This document shows positions 1 to 6,914 of a stretch of 7,132 nt of DNA, one piece after another (the stretch's first letter is position 1; each line of letters opens with the position of its first letter). The DNA comes from Paracoccaceae bacterium (lineage in GTDB: Bacteria; Pseudomonadota; Alphaproteobacteria; Rhodobacterales; Rhodobacteraceae). The translations under genes were made by a program, and so were the position numbers. The notes under the pieces are model-generated. The model searched no databases and was not told where the DNA came from. It saw nothing but the letters and a program-made list of their open reading frames with translations. Location: NCBI GenBank assembly GCA_007123625.1, contig SKKS01000114.1, positions 1 through 7,132 of the forward strand, given 5' to 3'.

Positions 1-211
1 CCTGGCCCGGCAACAGCATGAAGCGCAGCAGATTGCCAAGCGCATCGACGAGGGCGACGATCTTGGTCGTCAAGCCGCCCCGTGAGCGCCCGATGGCCTG
101 AGCCTGAGTCCCCGTCTCGGGGGAATTGATTCCCCGGACCAATTCCTTCTCCCTCGACTGCGCCAGATGCCTTCTGGTGAACCTGAACGATAGTGCCGTC
201 GATGAGGGCAT
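1..211 (-). CDS. IS5/IS427-type transposase, catalytic-domain frame (orfB), partial
   Basis: This second transposase frame is shifted +1 (equivalently -2) relative to orfA. It is open from an ATG at 211 (MPSSTALSFRF) to the window edge. Family similarity starts at 109 with TQAQAIGRSRGGLTTKIVAL and continues through LRFMLLPGQ, a conserved block of IS427-type transposases. The two frames overlap over more than 200 nt, the organisation expected of an orfA/orfB element that makes its full transposase by ribosomal frameshifting. However, 49 nt separate SGA in orfA from TQ in orfB, where I recall related proteins having only KGG between them. The alternative is that an indel has inactivated this copy. 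The start at 211 is uncertain because orfB frames often lack their own initiation. Confidence 0.7.
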   Translation of the reverse strand, partial: MPSSTALSFRFTRRHLAQSREKELVRGINSPETGTQAQAIGRSRGGLTTKIVALVDALGNLLRFMLLPGQ

Positions 212-485
212 ATTCAAGGTCGGGGTCATCATTCATCGCATTGAAAAGGCGCTCGAATACGCCAGCCTTTGCCCATCTGCGGAACCTCCGGAACTGGCTG
301 TTCCATTTGCCGAAGGCAGACGGCAAGTCGCGCCAAGGCGACCCTGTCCGAACACGCCAGAAAACCGCTTCCAGAAAGAGCCGATTATCCTTCGCCGTCA
401 CGCCCGCGTCACTCGACTTGCCCGGCAGATGCTCTTCAAGCCGAGTCCACAGATCATCAGTCACCACAAATCGCCGATCGTTCAT
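1..485 (-). CDS. IS5/IS427-type transposase, N-terminal frame (orfA), partial
   Basis: This is the N-terminal half of a DDE transposase. The start at 485 (MNDRRFVVTDDLW) is chosen because GGAGG lies 5 nt upstream; an in-frame ATG at 497 overlaps that ribosome binding site. Residues about 5-80 match the DUF4096-type helix-turn-helix N-terminus of IS4/5 transposases, with DNRLFLEAVFW (33-43), RTGSPWRDLP (46-55) and FGKWNS (58-63). The first catalytic aspartate is Asp96 in LIDGTIVQVHQ. After SGA (107-109) this frame loses family similarity, although it stays open to the window edge. The conserved continuation, AIGRSRGGLTTK, lies in the other frame (next entry). The rest of the catalytic domain is outside the window. 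Confidence 0.85.
   Translation of the reverse strand, partial: MNDRRFVVTDDLWTRLEEHLPGKSSDAGVTAKDNRLFLEAVFWRVRTGSPWRDLPSAFGKWNSQFRRFRRWAKAGVFERLFNAMNDDPDLEYALIDGTIVQVHQKASGAVEGEGIGPGNQFPRDGDSGSGHRALTGRLDDQDRRPRRCAWQSAALHAVAGP
120..135. repeat. Short perfect inverted repeat at the transposase frame junction
   Basis: GGGGAAT (120-126) and ATTCCCC (129-135) are perfect complements separated by two bases; realistically this is a 6-bp stem with a 4-nt loop. It lies in the linker between the conserved part of orfA (which ends at 159) and the start of conserved orfB sequence (109). It could be a frameshift-stimulating hairpin or a product of the insertion that created the linker. No A6G-type slippery run is visible beside it. 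Confidence 0.6.
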
Positions 486-556
486 CCAAACCTCCATTTT
501 GGAAGCTTGAATCAGAAATCACCTCAGATGGGAATCCTGATTGTCCACAGGCCCTA

Positions 557-674
557 GCGCTCTGACACTGCGATACCATGAGACAAGCGGTCGCCAGAAT
601 GGCGGGAGGGAAGGCGGGATGCCGATGCCAGAAATCACCAAGCGCTTGTTTTGTTTGGGTTATTCTTGATGAAG
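557..674. other. Intergenic DNA between IS end and tRNA-Glu
   Basis: I see no gene in these bases. They hold a perfect 10-bp palindrome, CAAGCGCTTG (639-648), followed on the plus strand by a T-rich run, and a copy of CAGAAATCACC (629-639) that also occurs inside the IS end (513-523). The palindrome has no loop and no T-run on the minus strand, so it is not a convincing terminator for the tRNA gene. Confidence 0.5.
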
Positions 675-749
675 TGGCAGCCCGTAGGGGAATCGAACCC
701 CTCTTTCCAGGTTGAAAACCTGGCGTCCTAACCGATAGACGAACGGGCC
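675..749 (-). tRNA. tRNA-Glu (anticodon UUC)
   Basis: This gene makes glutamate tRNA for GAA/GAG codons; in alphaproteobacteria charged Glu-tRNA is also the usual substrate of GluRS-dependent pathways. The minus strand folds into a full cloverleaf. The acceptor stem GGCCCGT pairs with ACGGGCT, with a G1-U72 wobble. The D arm lies within GTCTATCGGTTAGGAC. The anticodon stem CCAGG/CCTGG carries loop TTTTCAA with anticodon TTC. The T arm is AGGGG-TTCGATT-CCCCT. The discriminator is G, and the CCA end is encoded (675-677). The gene lies 81 bp downstream of recJ on the same strand, with a possible promoter of its own, and about 120 bp from the IS end. Confidence 0.97.
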
Positions 750-763
750 TTGACGTGCCAAGG

Positions 764-791
764 GTTTAGAAAAACCTTCGGCCCGGCGCAA
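764..791 (-). promoter_or_regulatory. Candidate promoter of tRNA-Glu
   Basis: On the minus strand TTGCGC (786-791) and CTAAAC (764-769) are 16 bp apart and lie about 15 bp upstream of the mature tRNA 5' end. The match to sigma-70 boxes is modest. The tRNA could alternatively be processed from recJ read-through. Confidence 0.35.
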
Positions 792-830
792 GGGGGATGA
801 GGCGAAAATCGGGTGTCTTGCGAAGATTTT

Positions 831-2609
831 TCAGCCGGAGGGCGCAGCGTCTTCGACGCGAAGTTGCGGGCGAGTGCGCCCGGCGTAGTGGTTTACCTCC
901 AGCCGCCCGGCCAGATGCACCGCACGCCCTGCGTGGGTTTCGAGCATCGGGCCAAGATCGGACTCGAACGCGCCAAAGGAAATGGCGTCAAGGCGGTTCC
1001 CCGCGGCGTCGGCAAGGGTGAGTTTCAGATGTTTCTCGCCCACGCGACGGGTCTGCTTTACATGCACCGACGGCATGGCGAAGCGCGGGGCAGGGGCGGC
1101 TGCGCCATAGGGTCCGGCCTGTTCCAGCATCGCGATGGCTTCGACCGTGACGGCGGCAGGCAGCACCAGCCCATCCAGCCTCAGCCGGTCCGCGCGTGTG
1201 GCGCCGCTGCCCTGGCGTTCCAGAAGCGCCGCCAGCCGGTCCATCGCCGGAGCCAGTTGCGCGCGCGTCAAGGAAAGCCCCGCCGCCATCCGATGCCCCC
1301 CGCCACGCGAGATCAGCCCTTCTGCCGCCAGCCGCTGGACCGAAGCACCCAGATCCACCCCTGGCACCGACCGGGCCGAGCCCTTCCCTTCGGCGCCGTC
1401 GAATCCGATCACCACCGCCGGGCGGCCGAACGTTTCCTTGAGGCGGGCAGCGACAATGCCGATGACGCCCGGGTGCCAGCCGTCGCCTGCGGCCCAGACC
1501 AGCGGGCCGTCCGTGCTGCGGGTTTCGGCCTGGGCCTGCGCGCTGGCGCGCACGGCGGCCTCGATGGCGCGGCGTTCCTCGTTCAGCGAGTCAAGCCGCG
1601 CGGCCAGCGCTGCGGCCTCGTGCGGATCGGCGGTGGCCAGAAGCCGCGCGCCCAGATCGGCTGCGCCTATGCGGCCCCCCGCGTTGACGCGGGGCCCGAG
1701 CACAAAGCCCAGGTGATAGGCCGCGGGCGCCATGTCCAGCCGTGCCACATCCGCAAGCGCGCGCAGGCCGGGGCGTTCGCGGCGCGCCATCACGCGCAGC
1801 CCCTGCCGCACGAAGGCGCGGTTCACGCCCACCAGCGGCGCCACATCGGCCACGGTGGCCAGCGCCACCAGATCCAGAAGCGCCATCAGGTCCGGCCCCG
1901 CCACCCCACGCGCGCGCAGGCGGCGGTTCAGCTCGACCAGCAGCAGGAACACCACGCCGGCCGCGCACAAGTGGCCCAGATCGCTGGCCTCGTCCTGCCG
2001 GTTGGGGTTGACCACGGCCAGTGCGGTCGGCAGCGTTTCCCCGCCCAGATGGTGGTCCACCACCACCACATCGGCACCGCGCGCCGCCGCGATGGGGCCG
2101 TGACTGAGCGTGCCGCAATCCACGCACAGGATCAGTGCGTGGTCCCGCGCCAGCAGGACCATCGCGGCGTCATTGGGGCCATAGCCCTCGTCAATGCGGT
2201 CGGGGATATAGAGCGTCGCCTCGCGCCCCAGCGCGCGCAACCACAGGATCAGCAACGCGGCCGAGGCGCCACCGTCCACGTCATAGTCGGCAAAGACCGC
2301 GATCCGTTCCTTGCGGTCAAGCGCGCGCAGCACCCGTTCGGCGGCGGGTTCCATGTCGCGCAGGACCATCGGATCGGGCAGCAGGTCGCGCAGCGCGGGG
2401 GCAAGGAACGCAGCCACCCCTTCGGGTTCCACGCCGCGCCGGGCCAGCACCGCACACAGCATCGGCGCCAGCCCGGTACGTTGTGCCAGTGCAAGGGCGG
2501 CGCGTTCCACCGCTGCGTCCGGACCCGCCCAAAAGCGTCCGGTGACCGACGCCGACACGCCAAGGAACGGCGCCTGCTCCGGCATCCGGGTCTGGGCGGG
2601 CTCTGCCAT
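831..2609 (-). CDS. recJ: Single-stranded-DNA-specific exonuclease RecJ
   Basis: RecJ is a cytoplasmic 5'-3' single-strand DNA exonuclease of the DHH phosphoesterase superfamily, used in RecF-type recombination, mismatch and base-excision repair. The 592-residue length fits the family (E. coli about 577). Metal-binding motifs are intact: DYDVDG (108-113), CVDCGT (162-167), DHH (185-187) and ATVADVAPL (251-259). The DHHA1 domain carries GGGHRMAAG (436-444), preceded by WHPGVIGIVAARL (378-390). An OB-like C-terminal domain follows from about 510 to the end. The gene starts 3 nt after the glpX stop with no strong ribosome binding site (only GAGG almost touching the ATG), so translation is probably coupled to glpX. 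Met9 (2585) is a possible alternative start, because recognisable family sequence begins just after it. Confidence 0.95.
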   Translation of the reverse strand: MAEPAQTRMPEQAPFLGVSASVTGRFWAGPDAAVERAALALAQRTGLAPMLCAVLARRGVEPEGVAAFLAPALRDLLPDPMVLRDMEPAAERVLRALDRKERIAVFADYDVDGGASAALLILWLRALGREATLYIPDRIDEGYGPNDAAMVLLARDHALILCVDCGTLSHGPIAAARGADVVVVDHHLGGETLPTALAVVNPNRQDEASDLGHLCAAGVVFLLLVELNRRLRARGVAGPDLMALLDLVALATVADVAPLVGVNRAFVRQGLRVMARRERPGLRALADVARLDMAPAAYHLGFVLGPRVNAGGRIGAADLGARLLATADPHEAAALAARLDSLNEERRAIEAAVRASAQAQAETRSTDGPLVWAAGDGWHPGVIGIVAARLKETFGRPAVVIGFDGAEGKGSARSVPGVDLGASVQRLAAEGLISRGGGHRMAAGLSLTRAQLAPAMDRLAALLERQGSGATRADRLRLDGLVLPAAVTVEAIAMLEQAGPYGAAAPAPRFAMPSVHVKQTRRVGEKHLKLTLADAAGNRLDAISFGAFESDLGPMLETHAGRAVHLAGRLEVNHYAGRTRPQLRVEDAAPSG

Positions 2610-2612
2610 GCC

Positions 2613-3578
<966 letters not shown>

Positions 3579-3583
3579 GGGCT

Positions 3584-3589
3584 GTTCCT
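3584..3589 (-). promoter_or_regulatory. Ribosome binding site of glpX
   Basis: AGGAAC on the minus strand ends 5 bp before the ATG at 3578 (AGGA to ATG is 7 bp). It supports this start. Confidence 0.6.
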
Positions 3590-3616
3590 GTCAATGAAGC
3601 TTCGGGCTTGCCCTTG

Positions 3617-3646
3617 TGTCTAGACCCGCATGACGCGCCGTGACAA
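3617..3646 (-). promoter_or_regulatory. Candidate promoter of glpX-recJ
   Basis: On the minus strand TTGTCA (3641-3646, five of six matches to TTGACA) is followed after 18 bp by TAGACA (3617-3622). Transcription would start near 3610, giving a leader of about 30 nt. This would allow glpX-recJ expression independent of hom. Confidence 0.42.
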
Positions 3647-3730
3647 GCCCCGCGCCGGGTGTGACCGCTACCATCGGGTCCGGGTGTGGCCGGTCCCGGG
3701 CTTGGACGGCCGGGCGGCGATCAATGTGCA

Positions 3731-3791
3731 CCGCCCCGCGGGCAGCGCAGTCCGGGGCGGGGCATTTGAGTATTTTTGGCAAGATGAAGGG
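3731..3791. repeat. Hairpin plus recurrent Rhodobacterales-type intergenic motif
   Basis: On the plus strand CCGCCCCG (3731-3738) and CGGGGCGG (3753-3760) form a perfect 8-bp stem with a 14-nt loop. It is followed by GGCATTTGAG and TATTTTTGGCAAGATGAAG (3771-3789). The latter word is, from memory, a frequently repeated intergenic motif in Rhodobacteraceae genomes, usually beside a GC-rich hairpin. Relative to hom (minus strand) the motif comes first, 26 nt past the stop codon, then the hairpin. A GC stem followed by a T-run resembles an intrinsic terminator only for the plus strand, where no gene is present. Its role in this orientation is not known to me. The spacer 3579-3817 otherwise holds only the glpX promoter candidate. 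Confidence 0.6.
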
Positions 3792-3817
3792 GCGGGAGGT
3801 GCCGGTGGCCGATGCGG

Positions 3818-5104
3818 TCAGATCGCTTCGATGGCCATGGCGACCGGTTCGCCCACCACCACGCCCGTGGTCGAGAACAGCCCGGTGGCGTGGTCGATGG
3901 CATCGCGCGTGGTCTTGTGGGTGACGATGATCACCGGCACGTCGGTGCCTTCGTGCCCGTGCTGGCGCATCCGGTCGATGGAGATCCCGGCATCACCCAG
4001 CGCGGCGGCTACGCGCGCCAGCGCGCCGGGCCGGTCCACCAGCGTCATGCGCATGTAGAAGGGCTTGGCGGCGGTGGCGCGGGCGGCGGTGACTTCGACC
4101 AGGGTTGCGGCGGGCTGGCCGAAGGGCGGAATCCGCAGGCCGCGCGCCAGATCGGCCACATCAGCCATGACCGCGCTGGCGGTGGGGCCTTCGCCCGCGC
4201 CCGGCCCGCGCAGGACGATCTGGCCCACGCTGTCGCCTTCGATCACCACCATGTTGGTGCCGCCCTTCAATTGTCCCAGCGGGCTGTCGGCGGGCACAAG
4301 ACAAGGCGACATGCTTTGCTCCAACCCGCGCCCGGTCATCCGCGCCACGCCCAGAAGCTTGATCCGCAGGCCCAGATCAGCGGCGTGGCGGATATCCTCG
4401 ACCGATATGCGCTGGATGCCTTCGAGATCGATGGCACTGAAAACAGGCCGCGTTCCGAACGCGATCGAGGCCAGAAGCGTCAGCTTGTGCGCGGCATCGA
4501 TTCCGCCGACATCCAGGTTCGGATCGGCCTCGAGGTAGCCCAGCTGCGCCGCTTCCTCGAACACGGTGTCATAGGGCAGGCCGGCATCTTCCATCCGCGT
4601 CAGGATATAGTTGCAGGTCCCGTTCATGACGCCCATGACCCGGGTGATCCGGTTCCCGACCATCCCTTCGGTCAGCGCCTTGATCACCGGGATGCCTCCG
4701 GCGACGGCGGCTTCGAACCGCAGGGCGACGCTTGCGGCCTCGGCCTCGGTGGCGAGCGCGTGGCCGTGAATTGCCAGCATGGCCTTGTTGGCGGTAACGA
4801 CGTCCTTGCCCTCGGCGATGGCCGCGCGTGTGACGGCCAGTGCCGGGCCGTCCTCGCCGCCCATCAGTTCGACCACAAGATCCACATCGTCGCGTCGGGC
4901 CAGCGCGACAGGATCATCCTCCCACGCGTAGCCCGAGATGTCGGCGCCGCGGTTGCGCCCGCGCGAGCGCGCGGATACGGCGGTGATTTCCACCGGGCGC
5001 CCACAGCGCAGGGCCAGAAGGTCGGCATGGCGCTGGACGATCTTGACCACCCCGATACCCACGGTTCCCAGTCCGGCAATTCCAAGGCGCAAGGGGTCGG
5101 ACAT
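3818..5104 (-). CDS. hom: Homoserine dehydrogenase
   Basis: This enzyme reduces aspartate-4-semialdehyde to homoserine with NAD(P)H, the branch point leading to threonine, methionine and isoleucine. It is a monofunctional cytoplasmic enzyme of 428 residues, without a fused aspartate kinase. The Rossmann fold begins with GLGTVG (11-16), and TANKAML (104-110) supplies the conserved lysine Lys107. The catalytic domain holds NGTCNYI (161-167) and the family signature across LEADPNLDVGGIDAAHK (191-207); Asp203 and Lys207 have the spacing of the catalytic Asp/Lys pair. A C-terminal ACT domain (about 349-428, starting FYMRMTLVDRPGALARV) suggests feedback inhibition, typically by threonine. The start is supported by GGAG (5113-5116) 8 nt upstream. 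glpX lies 239 bp downstream. Confidence 0.96.
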   Translation of the reverse strand: MSDPLRLGIAGLGTVGIGVVKIVQRHADLLALRCGRPVEITAVSARSRGRNRGADISGYAWEDDPVALARRDDVDLVVELMGGEDGPALAVTRAAIAEGKDVVTANKAMLAIHGHALATEAEAASVALRFEAAVAGGIPVIKALTEGMVGNRITRVMGVMNGTCNYILTRMEDAGLPYDTVFEEAAQLGYLEADPNLDVGGIDAAHKLTLLASIAFGTRPVFSAIDLEGIQRISVEDIRHAADLGLRIKLLGVARMTGRGLEQSMSPCLVPADSPLGQLKGGTNMVVIEGDSVGQIVLRGPGAGEGPTASAVMADVADLARGLRIPPFGQPAATLVEVTAARATAAKPFYMRMTLVDRPGALARVAAALGDAGISIDRMRQHGHEGTDVPVIIVTHKTTRDAIDHATGLFSTTGVVVGEPVAMAIEAI

Positions 5105-5112
5105 GGTCAGGG

Positions 5113-5116
5113 CTCC
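5113..5116 (-). promoter_or_regulatory. Ribosome binding site of hom
   Basis: GGAG on the minus strand lies 8 nt before the ATG at 5104 and supports that start (MSDPLRLGIAGLG). Confidence 0.6.
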
Positions 5117-5169
5117 GGGTGGACAGGGTTTCGGAAAACGGGCGCAGGCAAGCGCACCCGGCGCGCCCC

Positions 5170-5197
5170 TTTAAATCAATTCGCCGCGTATTGAAAA
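5170..5197 (-). promoter_or_regulatory. Candidate promoter of hom
   Basis: On the minus strand TTTTCA (5192-5197) and TTTAAA (5170-5175) are 16 bp apart, each matching the sigma-70 boxes at four of six positions, in the only AT-rich patch of the 147-bp gap upstream of hom. This predicts a 5' leader of about 58 nt. I see no ACT-amino-acid leader peptide or obvious attenuator in that leader. Confidence 0.38.
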
Positions 5198-5251
5198 CCG
5201 CTTTTGCGCACGCCGGGGCAGAAGCCTTGCGCACCTGCGCCGGAAACCGGC

Positions 5252-6307
5252 TCAGTATCCGGTCATTTCCAGATACCCGCGCCCGCCGTGACTGCCGGAA
5301 AACCGCAGCGGCCCTTCCCAATACGCGATCGAAGTATCCATCCAGCTTTGCGGGTTCAGCGGGGTGGTTGCGATGTCCAGACCGCGTTCCGGCCAGACGA
5401 TCCGCCAGCGTACGGGCACCTGCCGCCCGGCCACGCGAGCGTGTTCCTGCGCCTCGAAGCGCAGGGCGCCGTGGGGGGCGGGGGTGGCGGTGCCGTCGGC
5501 GGCGATCCACGTCCCAGAGGTGAAGGGCGCGCCCGCGCCGCGCAATTGAAACCCCATCATCCGGCTGCCATCCTCAAAGATCAGCGAGACCCAGTCCCAC
5601 CCCTCCTGATCTTCGGACAGCGGCTGGCTGGACCATTCGCGGTCAAGCCAGCCCTGCCCGGCGACCGCGATCGCCCCTTCAGGCAGTTCCAGCGTGCCAG
5701 TCACGGTGAAAAAGGGCTGTGAATAGTAGTAACTGGCCTGCCCGGACTCGGATTTGACCGAATACCCCGCGTCACCCTGCAGGACCAGCGGCCCCTCGGC
5801 GGAAAGGCGCAGGTCATAGGCGAAATCGGCCCCGCGCGCCCGGACCTCAAGCAGGTTCAGCGCATCGGCGCCTTTGGGTGCGATGGAGCGTAGTTCCCAA
5901 TCATCGATCCACGCCATGAAAGGCTCTGCCGTGACCCCCGCCTGACCGATCCCGCCCCGGGCGAGCCGCTCGGCGCTGAAATGCGCCCCGGCCGTGGTCA
6001 GCCCGGCATGGCCCATCCACAGTTGCGGGTCCCGCCAGCCGTCATCGGTCCGGGGCTCCAGCGCGGAACGAAAGAGTGTCCATTGCACCCCGTAGTCGCG
6101 GCCGTCTGCGTCTTCGAGCACCGCCGTCAGATACCACCATTCGATCCGGTAATCAGGGTGCGGACCGTGGTCGCGGGGGAACATCAGTGCATGGTCGGGC
6201 TGCGGTTCGGAAAAACCTTCTGCCCCGATGCCCAGCCCCGCGAAACCCTGCGCCAAAGCGCTCCCCGCCAAAGCGCCGCCTGCGATCAGGACAAGGACAA
6301 GGCGCAC
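5252..6307 (-). CDS. Exported lipocalin-like protein of the CrtC/AttH family
   Basis: This belongs to the family annotated as lipocalin-like, AttH-like or carotenoid 1,2-hydratase-like (COG5621 type); the biochemical role of most members is unknown. An N-terminal signal peptide, MRLVLVLIAGGALAGSALA, ends in ALA-QG (cleavage near 19), so it is probably periplasmic. Family landmarks are IEWWYLTAVL (55-64), GWLDREWSSQ (219-228), EGWDWVSLIF (235-244), YWEGPL (329-334) and the C-terminal GYLEMTGY (344-351). The start codon is GTG, 4 nt after the stop of the peroxidase gene. No ATG gives a better start, and the signal sequence fixes the choice. Relatives often sit next to an ABC transporter ATPase and an FtsX-like permease, but here neither is adjacent. 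True carotenoid hydratase activity is unlikely to be inferable: no carotenoid genes are nearby, and CrtC itself has no such signal peptide as far as I recall. Confidence 0.85.
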   Translation of the reverse strand: MRLVLVLIAGGALAGSALAQGFAGLGIGAEGFSEPQPDHALMFPRDHGPHPDYRIEWWYLTAVLEDADGRDYGVQWTLFRSALEPRTDDGWRDPQLWMGHAGLTTAGAHFSAERLARGGIGQAGVTAEPFMAWIDDWELRSIAPKGADALNLLEVRARGADFAYDLRLSAEGPLVLQGDAGYSVKSESGQASYYYSQPFFTVTGTLELPEGAIAVAGQGWLDREWSSQPLSEDQEGWDWVSLIFEDGSRMMGFQLRGAGAPFTSGTWIAADGTATPAPHGALRFEAQEHARVAGRQVPVRWRIVWPERGLDIATTPLNPQSWMDTSIAYWEGPLRFSGSHGGRGYLEMTGY

Positions 6308-6311
6308 CGGA

Positions 6312-6836
6312 TCAGCCCCGCAATGCCTGCTCGACGGCCCGCACGACCGGGCGCGACACCGGTCGCACGCTTGCGCCCCAGAATCCGCGAAGATCCCCGT
6401 CCGGGCCGATCAGCGCCTTGTTGAAATTCCACCCCGGGCGCTTGCCATGTGCCACGGCCAACCAGCGATAGAACGGATGCGCCTGCGGCCCCAGTACCGG
6501 CACGATCCGTGTTATCGGAAATGTCAGGCCAAAATTCACCTCGCAGAATTCGGCCACCTCGGTGTCGCTGCCAAGTTCCTGGTTGAAGTCGTCGGACGGC
6601 ACCGCCAGCACCACCAACCCACGCGGCCCGAAGCGTTCATGCAGCGCTTGCATGTCGGCGTATTGCCGCGTGAACCCGCAAAGCGATGCAGTGTTGACCA
6701 CCAGCACCGGCTGCCCGCGCAGTTCGGCCAGCCGCAGCTCGGTCCCTTCGAGCGTGGTAAAGCTGATCGCCTGGGCAGGGACGATGGCCAGAAGCCACAC
6801 CACCAGCATGACCACCGTGCCTTGCAACCGCAGCAT
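6312..6836 (-). CDS. Exported glutathione-peroxidase-like thiol peroxidase
   Basis: This is a thioredoxin-fold peroxidase of the glutathione peroxidase family, predicted to reduce hydroperoxides through a reactive cysteine. With the start at 6836 it has 174 residues. That start is preferred over an upstream in-frame ATG at 6899 because GGAGG (6845-6849) lies 8 nt before it and it opens directly with a signal peptide (MLRLQGTVVMLVVWLL ending in AQA, about 23). The protein is therefore probably periplasmic. The peroxidatic Cys53 sits in NTASLCGFT (48-56); Trp136 and Asn137 are in WNFNKALIG (136-144). The usual catalytic glutamine of the NQFG motif appears as Asp83 in VPSDDFNQELG (79-89). Cys98 is a possible resolving cysteine. 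Thioredoxin or another thiol donor is as likely as glutathione. It is followed 4 nt later by the lipocalin-like gene. Confidence 0.88.
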   Translation of the reverse strand: MLRLQGTVVMLVVWLLAIVPAQAISFTTLEGTELRLAELRGQPVLVVNTASLCGFTRQYADMQALHERFGPRGLVVLAVPSDDFNQELGSDTEVAEFCEVNFGLTFPITRIVPVLGPQAHPFYRWLAVAHGKRPGWNFNKALIGPDGDLRGFWGASVRPVSRPVVRAVEQALRG

Positions 6837-6844
6837 GTCCGAAG

Positions 6845-6849
6845 CCTCC
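6845..6849 (-). promoter_or_regulatory. Ribosome binding site deciding the peroxidase start
   Basis: GGAGG on the minus strand, 8 nt before the ATG at 6836, is a strong Shine-Dalgarno site. It favours this start over the longer in-frame reading from 6899. Confidence 0.7.
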
Positions 6850-6871
6850 GACTTTGTATGAATCTGCCGTG

Positions 6872-6899
6872 ACAGTAGCCTCTGGCCCCGCGGCTTCAA
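6872..6899 (-). promoter_or_regulatory. Candidate promoter of the peroxidase/lipocalin unit
   Basis: On the minus strand TTGAAG (6894-6899) and TACTGT (6872-6877) are 16 bp apart. The predicted transcription start near 6865 leaves a leader of about 29 nt to the ATG at 6836. The -35 box is one arm of an inverted repeat whose other arm overlaps the opposing candidate -35. Confidence 0.4.
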
Positions 6900-6914
6900 G
6901 CCCGCGCGCTTGAA
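6895..6914. repeat. Inverted repeat TTCAAG-N8-CTTGAA between divergent genes
   Basis: TTCAAG (6895-6900) and CTTGAA (6909-6914) are perfect complements with an 8-nt GC-only spacer. They coincide with the two opposed candidate -35 boxes. The repeat may simply reflect mirrored -35 hexamers, or it may be an operator. Confidence 0.6.

Larger units (their letters stand above)
1..554 (-). mobile_element. IS5-family (IS427-like) insertion sequence, one end only
   Basis: This is the transposase-start end of an insertion sequence; the other end lies left of the window. The likely outer end is at 554, where the minus strand reads GGGCCTGTGGACAATCAGG, similar to my recollection of IS427-type terminal repeats. 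It abuts a CTAG tetranucleotide (554-557), which fits the NTAN/TA target preference of that group. The opposite terminal repeat and target duplication cannot be seen. By eye the base composition is less GC-rich than the neighbouring chromosomal genes, as expected of an acquired element. Family assignment is firm from the protein; the exact boundary is inferred. Confidence 0.85.

Noticed and set aside
126..557. Plus-strand open frames across the IS end (for example the 143-residue frame)
   Set aside because: They are complementary to the transposase frames, and the longest runs through the IS terminal end; there is no homology or convincing start site.
639..648. CAAGCGCTTG palindrome downstream of tRNA-Glu as a tRNA terminator
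   Set aside because: It is a loop-less palindrome, and the T-rich stretch is on the tRNA side, in the wrong orientation for a minus-strand terminator.
805..830. AAAATC / GATTTT inverted repeat just past recJ as a terminator
   Set aside because: It is a short AT-rich 6-bp stem with a 14-nt loop, with no T-run in the transcribed direction.
3812..5194. 460-residue plus-strand open frame opposite hom
   Set aside because: It is an antisense shadow of a clear homoserine dehydrogenase gene; its His/Gly/Asp-rich sequence has no family resemblance.
5239..5251. GCCGG-TTT-CCGGC hairpin directly after the lipocalin-like gene (minus strand) as a terminator
   Set aside because: The stem is only 5 bp and no T-run follows on the minus strand, so it does not meet the pattern of an intrinsic terminator.
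5105..5251. Riboswitch or attenuator ahead of hom
   Set aside because: The predicted leader is only about 58 nt, with no leader peptide rich in Thr/Ile/Met codons and no recognisable aptamer core.
6837..6899. Extension of the peroxidase gene to an upstream ATG at 6899
   Set aside because: It would put 21 polar residues before a good signal peptide, run through the candidate -10 box and ignore the strong GGAGG site serving the ATG at 6836.
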